From positions 5,282,201 to 5,346,200 of the forward strand of contig OX345638.1 of assembly GCA_947044365.1 (NCBI GenBank): 64,000 nucleotides of DNA. The letters run 5' to 3'. This stretch comes from Petrosia ficiformis. Taxonomy: Eukaryota > Porifera > Demospongiae > Haplosclerida > Petrosiidae. Of this stretch, positions 46,501 to 56,991 are shown piece by piece. Within the stretch, counting starts at the first letter, position 1. Each line of letters starts with the position of its first letter. Made by a program: the position numbers and the translations under genes. Under the pieces are notes generated by a model. That model saw only the letters and a list, made by a program, of their open reading frames with translations, had not been told where the DNA came from and did no database searches.

Positions 46501-49500
46501 CAATTTCTTGAAACCTGCGATCAACTATTTAATAATAATTATATAACTATTATTGAATATAAATACTCATTACATACATTCATATAGTAAATCCAGAGAG
46601 GGGTAAGGATACTTCATTTTCATCTGATTATCTGAACCAACACTGGGGCTTTCATCATCTGAAAATTAATGAAAAATATTATCTAATTATCACAATGGAA
46701 TGATTTACCATTTTGATGTGTTTCATCATTGAATGTCTTCCCAATACCAACCAAACAGAATTTCTGACGTGTTATCGTACCATATTGATTATTGACATTG
46801 AACTTCCCACCTTTTATTAACTGGAACTTGTATGGTGGGGCTGACTCATCTATCTGTGCTATTATAAAACTGAGATATTTGAACTGTTCTTTACTTTTCA
46901 ATAGGACACAATGTTGTATTTCTAACGTGACAGGTCGAAGAAGTTTATTAGCAAATGAGATTGCATAGGTAGCACTAACGAGCTGTGTGTCTTGTGGGAA
47001 TTGAAACATACCACCAACTAAAGCCTTTACAGCTACTTCACATGTTTCTGATTGATGGAGTGTTCCTTGTTGGAACTGCATCTTAAAACCAAACTGCTCC
47101 CAATCAAAAACCTGACGTTTACTTCCTTGAATGAAAAACTGTTTCTGTGCAGCCACATGAACACTAGAAAGACGATCTGTAAGACATGTAATTATAATTA
47201 TATTTAAAAGTTAATTTGCTATGTGTAAATCCAATTAATAAGATCACAACATTTTATTGAAATTAGCAGTATAGCACATATTATTGAGATAACAAAATTT
47301 GCCATGAATGGAATACAATTATTATGGCCTGCAGGGCTATCCCTATGATTGCTTTCTACGAGGTTGCATCATTATAAAAGATAATTATATTCTTGTGTCA
47401 CGATCACACATGCATTGTATATGTAGTTAAGAGTTCTGTCATTCCAGGGCAATTTGTCAAGCAATGGCGATATTGCATAATAGAATGTGTGCGTGAGCTC
47501 TACAGACCAGCAAGAAGAAAGCTGCTTGTTGTTTACATAGAAACTGGAAACCTATATATATATAATAGATGTTCTAGATGAAATATATTCATAAACTTCT
47601 AAAAGATGTAAACCATGATTATCGAATGATGATACCACAAAGCAATACAGGGATACTTATCTTGTCCATAAATGTTGTATTTGTAGAATATTAAGTGGGT
47701 GTAACAAAGGAACTGCCACTACTGCAAATATACAAATATCTGTGGTTTCTTAATGTACTGCAAGAACCAAATGAATTTTAAGTAAGTAATAGGTTTTTGA
47801 TTGTGTGGTTAAATAAAGCTACATTCATTACGTTGATAACACCTCCATATAAGAAAACTGCATCTGATTTACAGTAATACAACCCTTGTGCTTAGTTGCA
47901 GTAAATCAGATACAATCCTCCTAGAAGTGTTATAACATATCTTTCAAATATACTTTTTGGAAGGTTGCACTAACCAGTAAGATGAACGAGATAATCAACC
48001 TGGACTTCCTCATCTATGTACGTTTTGGTCTCTTGAAATTCTTGTACATCAGCAGATTCAGAATCATTCAAGTGTGATTTATCCTCTGGCAACTCTTTTC
48101 GAAGAGCAACAATTTGTTTGTTTTCATTATAATGATAAAATATAACTTGATCCAAACTATCTGACTAACCATTCTCTATTTGTGCAATTAGTTCTTCCTT
48201 CTTTCTTAACTCTGTCTTGAGTGATTGAGTCTCATTAACGATGTCACTCCACAAGCATTTCAGCTCTTCCAATGGTTGATCTTCAGTAATAAATTCAAGA
48301 AGTTAATTACAGAGTTTAAAAATAACATTACTATTAGTAACTCACCACTGTGTGTCATTTGTTCAAATTCTTCAAGCTCACTCTTCTCAGGTACTGCTAT
48401 TCTGTGAACTTCATCAGAATTATCTAAACAAAATTAATATAAAATATATCATACACATATAGATACTACAGAGAATATAGAGTGTCATAATGAACAAGGA
48501 ATATATATAGCACTTCAGGATCAGTGATTGAACTTTACACTCATACTATTATGAGTTCAATAATTGTTCGTTTTTGGGCAACACTTTGGACAATGCATAT
48601 TGTATCACTATAACAATCTGTCTATTACCTTTCTTCCATATTTCTGCTGTCTGGTAGAGTTTTGTAATATTTGATTCAAAATGTTTAACTTTCTCTTGAC
48701 TCAGTTGCAGTTCCTCATTCAGTTTTTGATTTTCATGCTGAGCAATTTCACAATCTAACATGAAGCATCAATAATCATAATAATTATAACTATAATAATT
48801 ATATACACATTATAGAATCATATAATTTATATGATTATGATTACGCACATTTATTAGGACTAAGACAAAGTTTGGAAAAGTACATTTGAAATTTGAAGCT
48901 ACATCAGAATTGAAGGATTGTAATATTTTCATTAATGTTGCTTTTATCTAGATTGGCCATCAAAACTGCACTACGTTTTATTCCTATCGCTGTTTCTACT
49001 GATCACTTGACAGAGAAATGGGATAGAAGTATCAACCAACATAGCCTCAACCTTTCTTGAAAATGTTCGCAATGTTTAGATTTACAAGTGTGCATGTAGC
49101 TACAAATATTAAAGTTGATATTGTAGTAAAGATTCGAAACAAATTATTTTGCTTGCTAAACAAAAGGTTTAAAACTATACTATAATATCCTATTATCCAT
49201 TTCCATCATTATTTGAAATGGCTGAAGGAACAATTGCAGTTATAATAGTATATTATCATCTAATCAGTTACCTTTCTTCCATTTTTCTGTTGATTGGTTT
49301 AGTTTTGTCACATTTGATTCCATTTTCTCTTCACTTTGTCCAAGTTTAAATTCAAAATCTAATACAAAAGTAGAATAAATAATTTAGATTTATTTGTTTA
49401 CAGTCTACCTTGCTTTAGTTTCTCCATCTCATGTTTTAGTGACATTTCTCTTGTTTCCATCTCTTTAATTGTCTCGTCTTTTCCCCACAAGTCTAGACTA

Positions 49501-52500
49501 ACTTGTAATAGCTCTCCTTCTTTTTTCTGCTCTTGCATCTTCATATTCTCCAGCTGTTTGCTAACTTCTTGAATCTTCATAGACAATATTTGATGTTCTT
49601 GTTGGAAATCGTGTGTCAGTTGACTTATGTATGTATTTCTGTTTTCAGCAAAACACTGTACTGATAGTAATTGTGATTCAAGCTCAGTACATCTCTTCTT
49701 TTCTCTCATCAACTCCAAACTCTGTCTCCGTATCTCAATCTCGTTGTCATGTAATTTCTTTCCAGCATCCTTCTGTAACATTCGGAGTTCTTGTTGAGCC
49801 ATTTGTAGTTGTTTCTAGAGAATTCATTACTATTATAATTGTTATCACTCAGAATATAGCCCCGTATAGAGTGGACCCTCAGTTATCTGAGGCCCACTTA
49901 TCCAGAACTCCAGATTATATGAAATTGCAAAAAATGATAATTTGCTTTTTGCATGTGTTGGGTGAGGCAGGACCATCAATGTGCATGCAACTGCATTGAT
50001 TTATTTTAATGCTAGCTAGCTAAAGTACATTCATGTTGAGTGGACACCAAACTAAATAATAATATCATTTAGTGTGGTGTCAACTAAACGTGAATGTACT
50101 TTAGCTACAATAAAAAGTTGAGTATAGCTAGATTAAGCTCATTGGATCAAAAAAAATAGAGCCTGGAAAAGAAGATTGAGATCCTAAAAAATACTAACCT
50201 CCTGAAATAATAATTAATACAATAATTTATTAAGACAATATTGATCACCAGTTTACTAACTAGTTGATGTGGTGTGGAAGATAATGATTTCATAAAATCA
50301 ATGAAATCAGTCACAAGTGTTCCTTCCTGTAGACTATCATCCACAATGTGATGAATTAAACTTTTCTGAATCTCATTCTTGTTTCTCATCAGCTGTTCAT
50401 AATTCCAAACATGTTTCACAAACCACTGATTGTTGGTATATTCTATATTATTATAGTAATAATGATTATTAACCTAGTTCTAACACATGATGTACAGGAT
50501 TACTAATACTAAAAACAAGATATAAAAACAGATAAAAGGAACTAACAAAATCAACGGGTGGAGGAAAATCTGATGTTTTCTACTTTATGACATCATGCAT
50601 GATGCATGTATAACATAATCCAATTTCCATACAAGTATTATATTAGAATAATTATGTACAATTATATGGAATATATATACTAAAAAGAATATATCTATTC
50701 AGGAGGGTCTGCACTAACCATTTAATTAGTTATTTTAACTATTTTGTTTCTGCAGTGTAATAATACATCACATGATATGTATATAAATTATCATACCTAT
50801 TTCAATGATTACTAGAATATTAGATCCAGTGATTGGATATGATGTATTATCAGATCGAATACATTCACTGCAGCCTCCAGTCACAACAATCCAAAATCTT
50901 TCTTTTGATATATAGTATATTGACATGGAGTGGGCAAATCTTTTAGTGACTGAATCAGGTAGATTTATCTGAAGAGATGAATAAATGAACATACAAACCA
51001 TATATTATAAGATATCATTAGTACAAGAAAAAGTATGTTTCAGTTAATAAAATATAATTATTAGAAATAATTTATAATGATAACGCTTTCACCTCATATT
51101 TTTGATGTAATATTAATATTAATAATAAAACTGATACCAATGTAATTGATATATATATATATATATATATATAGACAACAATGTATTACAAATGTCATGT
51201 GATGCACATTACCTGATACCAAATAAAACTGGAGAGATTCATTATCCAGCAATCACTTAGTGTTTGAAGATCATCATCCAATCCTCCCAATACCATCAAA
51301 TGAGATATTGTTTGTTGATCTGATGCTATAGTATTGATGATAGTACTTGCATGACTCTCTCTTGCCTTGGGCCATTTCAGCATAGTAATTGATGATTCGA
51401 CTACCTTATTAAAATTCTACAGTGTTAGTAATACAACATGGGTTTATTCATAATGATGAGAATCAAACATTCACTAATTATAATAAATTATTAATAAGCA
51501 TTAAAAAGGGGGATAGTATACCATTGGATTATTTCAAACGACCAATTTACTATAACAGAACATGTGCTTTGTAGTGTAATAACATGATTAACAATGATGT
51601 GATTTACTTGCAAAAACAAAATAGTTGTAAAATAACTATTCCAATGGTTAGTATACATTTGCAAGGAATAGTGGAAATTGTAATTTAATTGGTCGTGTAG
51701 GTTATTATGGATATACATGTTTTTATAATCCAATAATTATAATTTCAAATATCCTTATACTGTCTATTACATATACAAATAAGCATAAGAGTATTTTAAT
51801 TAAATCATTTTAGGTTTCCAAACCTTCTTTGTGCAACTAATATGAGATATTGGACGTGATAATTAAGTATACTACAAGTATATACATGTACCTTTTATCA
51901 TATAAGCTGCATGACCAATTAAATTATAATTAGCATCTTGCAACTGTACTAACTAATTACATATTTGCTAGTAAATGTTTAACAATTTTATTTTTGCAGA
52001 ATAGTGTACAACTACAGGTATATAAAATTAATGATAGTGTGTTCATTGTCATGAATGAAGATTCAAAGGTACACTTTAAGTGTTTTACTATGATTTTAAA
52101 ATGAAACCAGAGGATTAGAATACAACTAAAATAATACAAGAGATCAAGAGTGATAAAAATAATAGACTACACAAGAAACAATAACAAATACAACTATGTA
52201 GAATGTGGAATCTGTTTAGTAAACATTCAATAACTCACTATTGTATTCCGAGAGAATGATAATAGAAATAAGTCGTTAACACAACGAAATCCAGTCTCAT
52301 CAGCAGTATATCCCCCAAATATTACACCTCCATTACCAGGAAGTGTGTTGATGCTGAAATGAGAACTTGGTGATGGACGATTTCCTGTTATGATAGGTAC
52401 TTTCCATTGACCTGAAGAAAATACATGATATCATTATGATGTAATACATAATGTGAGACATGTAATACCTGGTGATGAATTGACACACATTGTGTGTATT

Positions 52501-53740
52501 TCATTTGTGTAGCAATGATTTGCAATGCTAGGAGAATAAATATACTTAGAACCAGTGTGAGTAGTGATTGGTGTAGGTCCAACCCCTCCAATAACTGCTA
52601 AATTATCTTCTCCATTCATGTTGAATGATATCATTCCGCAGTCACGTTTTTTCATTGGTCCATTATCTGGAGAACTGTTAATAAATTCTCTCCATTCATT
52701 AGTAAGAGTGTTGAGTTCAAATAAATCATTATGATAACAGTCATGAGGTATACAGTTTCCACCGAAATACAAAATACTGTCACTTATGTTTGTACAAGCA
52801 TAGTTCATTACTCCTGTAGGTGGAGTGGCTGTAGTAGATCTCCTCTCCCACATCAATGTAGGTAATTGTAATACATCAACAGATGATGTAAACTTCCTCT
52901 TCTCATCATTATAATGTACCATAGGAAGGTCATCATGCTCCCCTCCCCAGCAATATAATCTGTCACTAATGATTACAGTAGAGTGTTTAGCTCTCCGTTT
53001 CATCTCATATCCACCTGATAATAAACAATCAATACATGATTATATTAACACGACAATTAACACATACATTTAATAAATATAAAGATTATTAGTACACAAA
53101 CCAGTAATTGTATTTCAAGTTTCAAAAATTATGAATAACTAATGTATCAAGTTTTTATGGCCCGTAGGGCCATCCCTATAATTGCTTTCCACGGGGTTTA
53201 ATGTATATATATATATATATATATATTCTTGTGTCACTTGCGCGACTATGCGTTGTATACGTAGTTAAGGAAGTTGTGTCATTCCCGGGGGGCTCGGTCA
53301 ATTAATAGGCGTGGCGCGTAAAAGAACGCGCGTTTGAGCTACAGACCAGCCAGGAAGATTCAGAAAGGATGTAAAACTGCTAATAACTGTTGTATATAGC
53401 AGAGAAACAGTATAGATATTATGCAAGAATCTTTAACAAGTAAGTATGATAAGTTGTGGAGTTTCAGACACGAGGAAGTCATCATTTAGAACTTTGAAGG
53501 AGTACCTCAGTCAGTTCATCAGACATCTGTGTATTTAGACTGCAATTAGGCTTACACTTACGTCTTCAGGCCCAGGAGTACACCTGGCAGAAAGGTAGAG
53601 ACACTAGTGCCATCAGCAATGCTTAATACATAGTCATCACAAAACAAATATAGGGATGTTTTTTTCTCTATATACACTTGTTTTTATGTAACAAGAAATG
53701 TAAAGATATATATCATAATAATTTACTCACCAGTAGCCAT
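40523..53740 (-). CDS. Gene C: kelch - coiled coil - (ZU5 - spacer - UPA-like) x2 - death-fold-like protein (42 exons)
   Basis: Exons: 53740-53731, 53014-52469, 52411-52239, 51416-51213, 50968-50797, 50442-50261, 49814-49409, 49358-49272, 48754-48629, 48423-48346, 48280-48170, 48160-47975, 47176-46709, 46658-46578, 46524-46447, twelve units 46326-44790, 44742-44647, 44590-44463, 44395-44240, 44160-43971, 43915-43868, 43422-42922, 42861-42769, 42716-42624, 42567-42403, 42344-42264, 42002-41899, 41836-41684, 41596-41404, 41344-41297, 40887-40523. Total 6,285 nt, 2,094 residues, no internal stop. Kelch 1-368, coiled coil to about 760, ZU5-a 761-916, acidic repeat spacer to 1322, UPA-like-a 1323-1480, ZU5-b 1497-1663, spacer to 1807, UPA-like-b 1808-1957, death-fold-like end 1974-2094. 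A 3-bp micro-exon (GAG, 50,201-50,199) may exist. Exon 46524-46447 was ended at gtgaga to keep phase 1; reading through would stop the protein at SH*. Confidence 0.85.
42922..43422 (-). other. Gene C ZU5-b domain exon
   Basis: FKMYFPEGTIPPSEVLIKAL and LEIQHCVTLKSSRQFKHLSF are almost the same as the gene A exon at 23,202-23,708, so the two were exchanged or duplicated recently. The tail is Ser/Asp-rich. Confidence 0.85.
44790..46326 (-). repeat. Twelve tandem exon-intron units encoding a 27-residue acidic repeat
   Basis: Units at 46326-46246, 46197-46126 (9 nt shorter), 46074-45994, 45942-45862, 45810-45730, 45678-45598, 45540-45460, 45408-45328, 45276-45196, 45138-45058, 45006-44926, 44870-44790. 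Each 81-nt exon is phase 1-1 and reads roughly VDVPSIDNTEEHPSSDT then a variable stretch ending PPSSGH; introns of 48-57 bp are duplicated with it. Gene A has a single such exon (22830-22750). The peptide is rich in Ser/Thr next to Asp/Glu, so it is likely disordered and a possible CK2 target (inference). Confidence 0.93.
46709..47176 (-). other. Gene C ZU5-a domain exon
   Basis: GFKMQFQQGTLHQSE, GGMFQFPQDTQLVSATYAI and LEIQHCVLLKSKEQFKYLSF carry the ZU5 signature. It is clearly more distant from the gene A ZU5 than ZU5-b is. Confidence 0.83.
47325..47660 (+). mobile_element. MITE family 'agggctatccctataatt', internal-deletion copy
   Basis: Both ends present (gcagggctatccctatgatt and caaagcaatacagggata) with ctacagaccagcaagaag between. 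Inserted in the gene C intron before ZU5-a. Confidence 0.7.
47839..47938. mobile_element. Inverted-repeat element in gene C intron
   Basis: gataacacctcc and actgcatctgatttac on the left face gtaaatcagatacaatc and agaagtgttataac on the right, around a cttgtgcttag loop. Confidence 0.6.
49865..50110. mobile_element. Tigger-like end plus foldback in gene C intron
   Basis: 49,870-49,920 (agtggaccctcagttatctg, ccagaactcc) resembles a Tigger/pogo terminus. 50,019-50,106 has arms agctaaagtacattcatgtt / aacgtgaatgtactttagct. These insertions lie between the possible micro-exon and the coiled-coil exon. Confidence 0.55.
53158..53680 (+). mobile_element. MITE family 'agggctatccctataatt', full copy in gene C intron 1
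   Basis: Ends gtagggccatccctataatt and acaaatatagggatg; interior shares long blocks with 3731-4245, including ggatgtaaaactgctaataa and aggaagtcat. These two copies look the most alike. Confidence 0.75.
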
Positions 53741-53810
53741 TATCTAATAGAGATAGAATTAAAGAGTGATGCTGATGAGCAGATTCAACATTGGTTGCTG
53801 TTATTATGAC

Positions 53811-53830
53811 ATCACATGATGTCATGTGAT
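53811..53830. promoter_or_regulatory. Conserved palindromic site upstream of gene C
   Basis: Identical to the sites at 29,714 and 38,526; 71-90 bp upstream of the ATG and followed by gagcagattcaacattggtt. Confidence 0.6.
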
Positions 53831-53839
53831 GATGGTATG

Positions 53840-54493
53840 AACAATGAAATGTATTGAGTATCAACATAACTGTAGTAGAATTGACTATGTCAGAAGCTAG
53901 GGCTTCATTGAAATATGAATAGATTTTGAACTAAATAATGACTAATTTCCTCATTTTAAATACCCTTGCTAAAATTTCTATATTTATTATTATAATTTTT
54001 ATTATTATTATTTTATTATTTTATACTCTCTATCGTTTCATTATCACTCGTATTATTGAAATATTAGGAAAATGAGTATATTATAGATGTTAATGTGTGA
54101 TTTATAATTATTATGACTATATAATCCTTGTTCACATAACAGGTAGAGCACATGGTTATTGTAATTGTATTGTATGTACACAAATTTCCACACTTCAAAT
54201 ATACTACAAGCAGAATTGTACAAAAATCAACAGATAATAAAACTTTTTACAATTATTCTAATCAATTAATATATTAAACATAACCAAACTAATTGATGAG
54301 TGAGGTGTTATCTTAAATCAATGTAAATTAGTTTTCAAGAACTAGTACTAATTGATCTACTATGATTATTGATTAGAAGAATTATGAAGTAATAAAGCAT
54401 AGTAACAGTATATTATATATCTCACTATAGAGGTATATAATAGAAATTATATATATTATATATATATATTTATATATAAATATATATATATAA

Positions 54494-54547
<54 letters not shown>

Positions 54548-54769
54548 CTATACACTAGTATTGTAATAATAGTTATGCTATAATCTATGCAATATATATC
54601 AGCTAATAAACAACAATATGGTATAACAATATATAACAATGTAGTATATCAACAATTCAGTCTCTACATGAACTATGTAATGCATACTTAGAAATATATA
54701 CAATATACTGTGCATATAACTTATTATATAGTGTTAAAATTCAGTAAATCAGTACGAATATTCATCATG
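53840..54769. other. Intergenic, AT-rich
   Basis: Flank of gene C; 54,020-54,330 partly resembles the flank of gene A near 29,935-30,200. Holds an (AT)n palindromic tract at 54,450-54,545. No gene seen. Confidence 0.55.
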
Positions 54770-55640
54770 ATGTAATGCATTCATTATTTTCTTTGAGGGG
54801 TTTCATGTGTGGTTCAGTATTCCATCCCTGACAAATATCTGAATCCTGTAGAAATGATTGAAATTTAGTCAGTCTTACTGTCTATGAATGAGAATCTAAT
54901 TATCTGATCTTTAATAGCAGCTGATATGAACTAAAGAAAAGAGATATAATCAGTTAATCGGGGTGTATGCACAGGGTCTATAAGCAGAACACAGAGGAGG
55001 TCTAATTGTCAAGGCAGGCATAAGGATAGAAGATAATTTATCTTCCAAACACTGAAGATGACGATATATTCGAGGAACAGTACGTGAGACATATAACCAC
55101 CTGCTGTTATTAACTAATACACTACAAAAATAAAAATTAATTGTTAAAATAACAAATGTACATGTATTGGTTAGTACAGTTGCAAAGATGTACATTATAA
55201 TGTCATTCATATTTTTTTTACTGCGTGATTCATATTTGCACCAATTATAATTAAGTATCATGTCTTATATCTCATATTAGATGCACAATGCTTTAGAAAC
55301 ATAAAACAATTTAATTAAAATTTTATTCTGCTTTTTTATAGACAGTATAAGGATAATTGAAATTGCAATTATTGGATTATGATTTGTACCAGTACATGTA
55401 TATCACAATGCAATCATAATACAACTTCCACTATTCCTTCCAACTGTAGTGACCAATATAATTTTGCTGCAGTGTACTATAATATCCTAACCATGTTCAC
55501 ATGTTTCATTATCAGTATCACTACTATATAGGCGGATCTTGGTCTTCTGAAGAGACAATAGAAGACACATCTTTATCAGTTGATTGAAATAAGTAATTAT
55601 AATAAATATTTTAATAATAATATCCTAACCATGATTTAAT
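54770..55640 (-). pseudogene. Relic of another family member (spacer exon and UPA-like exon)
   Basis: 55,640-55,485 resembles the gene A spacer exon 23,145-23,038 plus its borders (cctaaccatg, attatcagtatcactacta, ggtcttctgaagag). 54,930-54,785 resembles the middle UPA-like exon of A and C (ggttcagtattccatcc, gaatgagaatctaattatct). No intact frame. It shows that the cluster once extended further upstream. Confidence 0.65.
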
Positions 55641-55839
55641 CTCATTACTTTTTTCGTAACAAGGTTTGTTGAATAAATGGTACTGAGACCTGGCATGAAA
55701 TCAAATTGACACTCATGCAGAACATTATTCACTTCTGCCCAGTTGCTCACACGATTATGTATATAGAATCATTGAGAGAACTTTCGAAAGAACAAGAAGT
55801 AATAGAATTCCTCTATAATTAACTACACATGATGTATCC

Positions 55840-56122
55840 CCTGACTTGTGAATCGGGATGATACATGTAAATACATTTCACTCCACTTCGGACAACAACA
55901 ATACAGGTTTTGTATTGCTCTTGAATAGTGTTTTTGCACTTGCTCAAGTTGTTGATGTTGAACTGACCTGCTTCAATTCATGTTTGTAGTTAAGGTTGTT
56001 ATATTCACTGTGGAGAGATGGTAAACACACTAGAAGAGTTAATATCAGAATATCCCAATCAAATCTGATATCAACTTTACATGAAACTGTGAAGAGATTG
56101 TTCTAGGCGACTTGGTGTATTA
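55840..56122 (+). pseudogene. F-box/LRR-like family 3' fragment
   Basis: Parallels 61,740-61,975: tttcactccacttcgga, cttgctcaagttgttgatgt, tgaactgacctgcttcaa, gtggagagatggtaaa, catgaaactgtgaagagatt. Only the last part of the family is present, 870 bp before the intact member. Confidence 0.65.
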
Positions 56123-56991
56123 ATGTTATGTAATATTGTTTATGAATAAGTTAGTTGCTGGTATAATAATAATACACTGCGAGTGCTGTAAGGTGACGTG
56201 TCAATAGTGCATGGGAATATGTAAGTGTGTCATTCAACTGATTTATAGTTATAGTGACTAATTATAAGTGCGTGCATGTGTGTGAATCAAACTCAACACA
56301 GTGCTGTGTAGGTTTTCACAACCCACATTTACAACCCATATTATAAACAGGGGTTATGAAAACTTATACAGCACTCCATCCATGCCTTTGATATAAAAAA
56401 TAATTATAATTTTGCTTCAATTTATAATTTATTGTACTGTATATATAGTAGTGTTGTTCTAGTACAGCAAATAATTTTAGTACTAGCATTAATTCTAGTA
56501 CTTGGTGCTAATATTATTTTAGTTTAGTATTAGTTACAGCACAAAATATTTTGTTTAGTATATATTAGCTAGTATCCAAGGTTTAAGTCGGTGCATGTTA
56601 CTCACTATCTATCTATTCAACACTTGCTATACTGTACTTACAAAAAGTACTTTACAGAAATGTTAAATAATTGTTGACAGTGATGATGTCATATAATTAG
56701 TTTTAGTTCTACAGTGAAACCTCTATAATGCAGCCACTAATTGGGACCAGTTCAAAGTGTCCTTATTATAGCAGTGTCCTTATTTCAGAGGTTTTTTATT
56801 ATCTCGACCTATACATTGTCAAAAACAGTATCTCATTCAGTTTTAGCTTAGTTCTAATTCTATTACTATGATTGAAAACAAATTTAGTTCTAGTACAACA
56901 ATTATAGATTTTACACATTGATACATGTAGTTACTTTTTTCATATACGTTTGCGCGCGCCGCGGAATTAGCTACTCCACGTGTCGATCAAA
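56123..56991. other. Upstream region of the F-box/LRR-like gene
   Basis: Contains a pogo-like terminus at 56,718-56,815 (acagtgaaacctctataatg ... ttatttcagaggtttttt; inverted halves) and a short CpG-rich patch at 56,950-56,966 (gcgcgcgccgcgg) 25-40 bp before the start codon, which may mark the promoter. Confidence 0.5.

Noticed and set aside
46418..46524. End of gene C at a stop after LNSH, making the exon array a separate gene
   Set aside because: A gtgaga donor inside this exon preserves phase 1 and joins to the array; the whole model is then a multiple of three. Transcript data could still reopen this.
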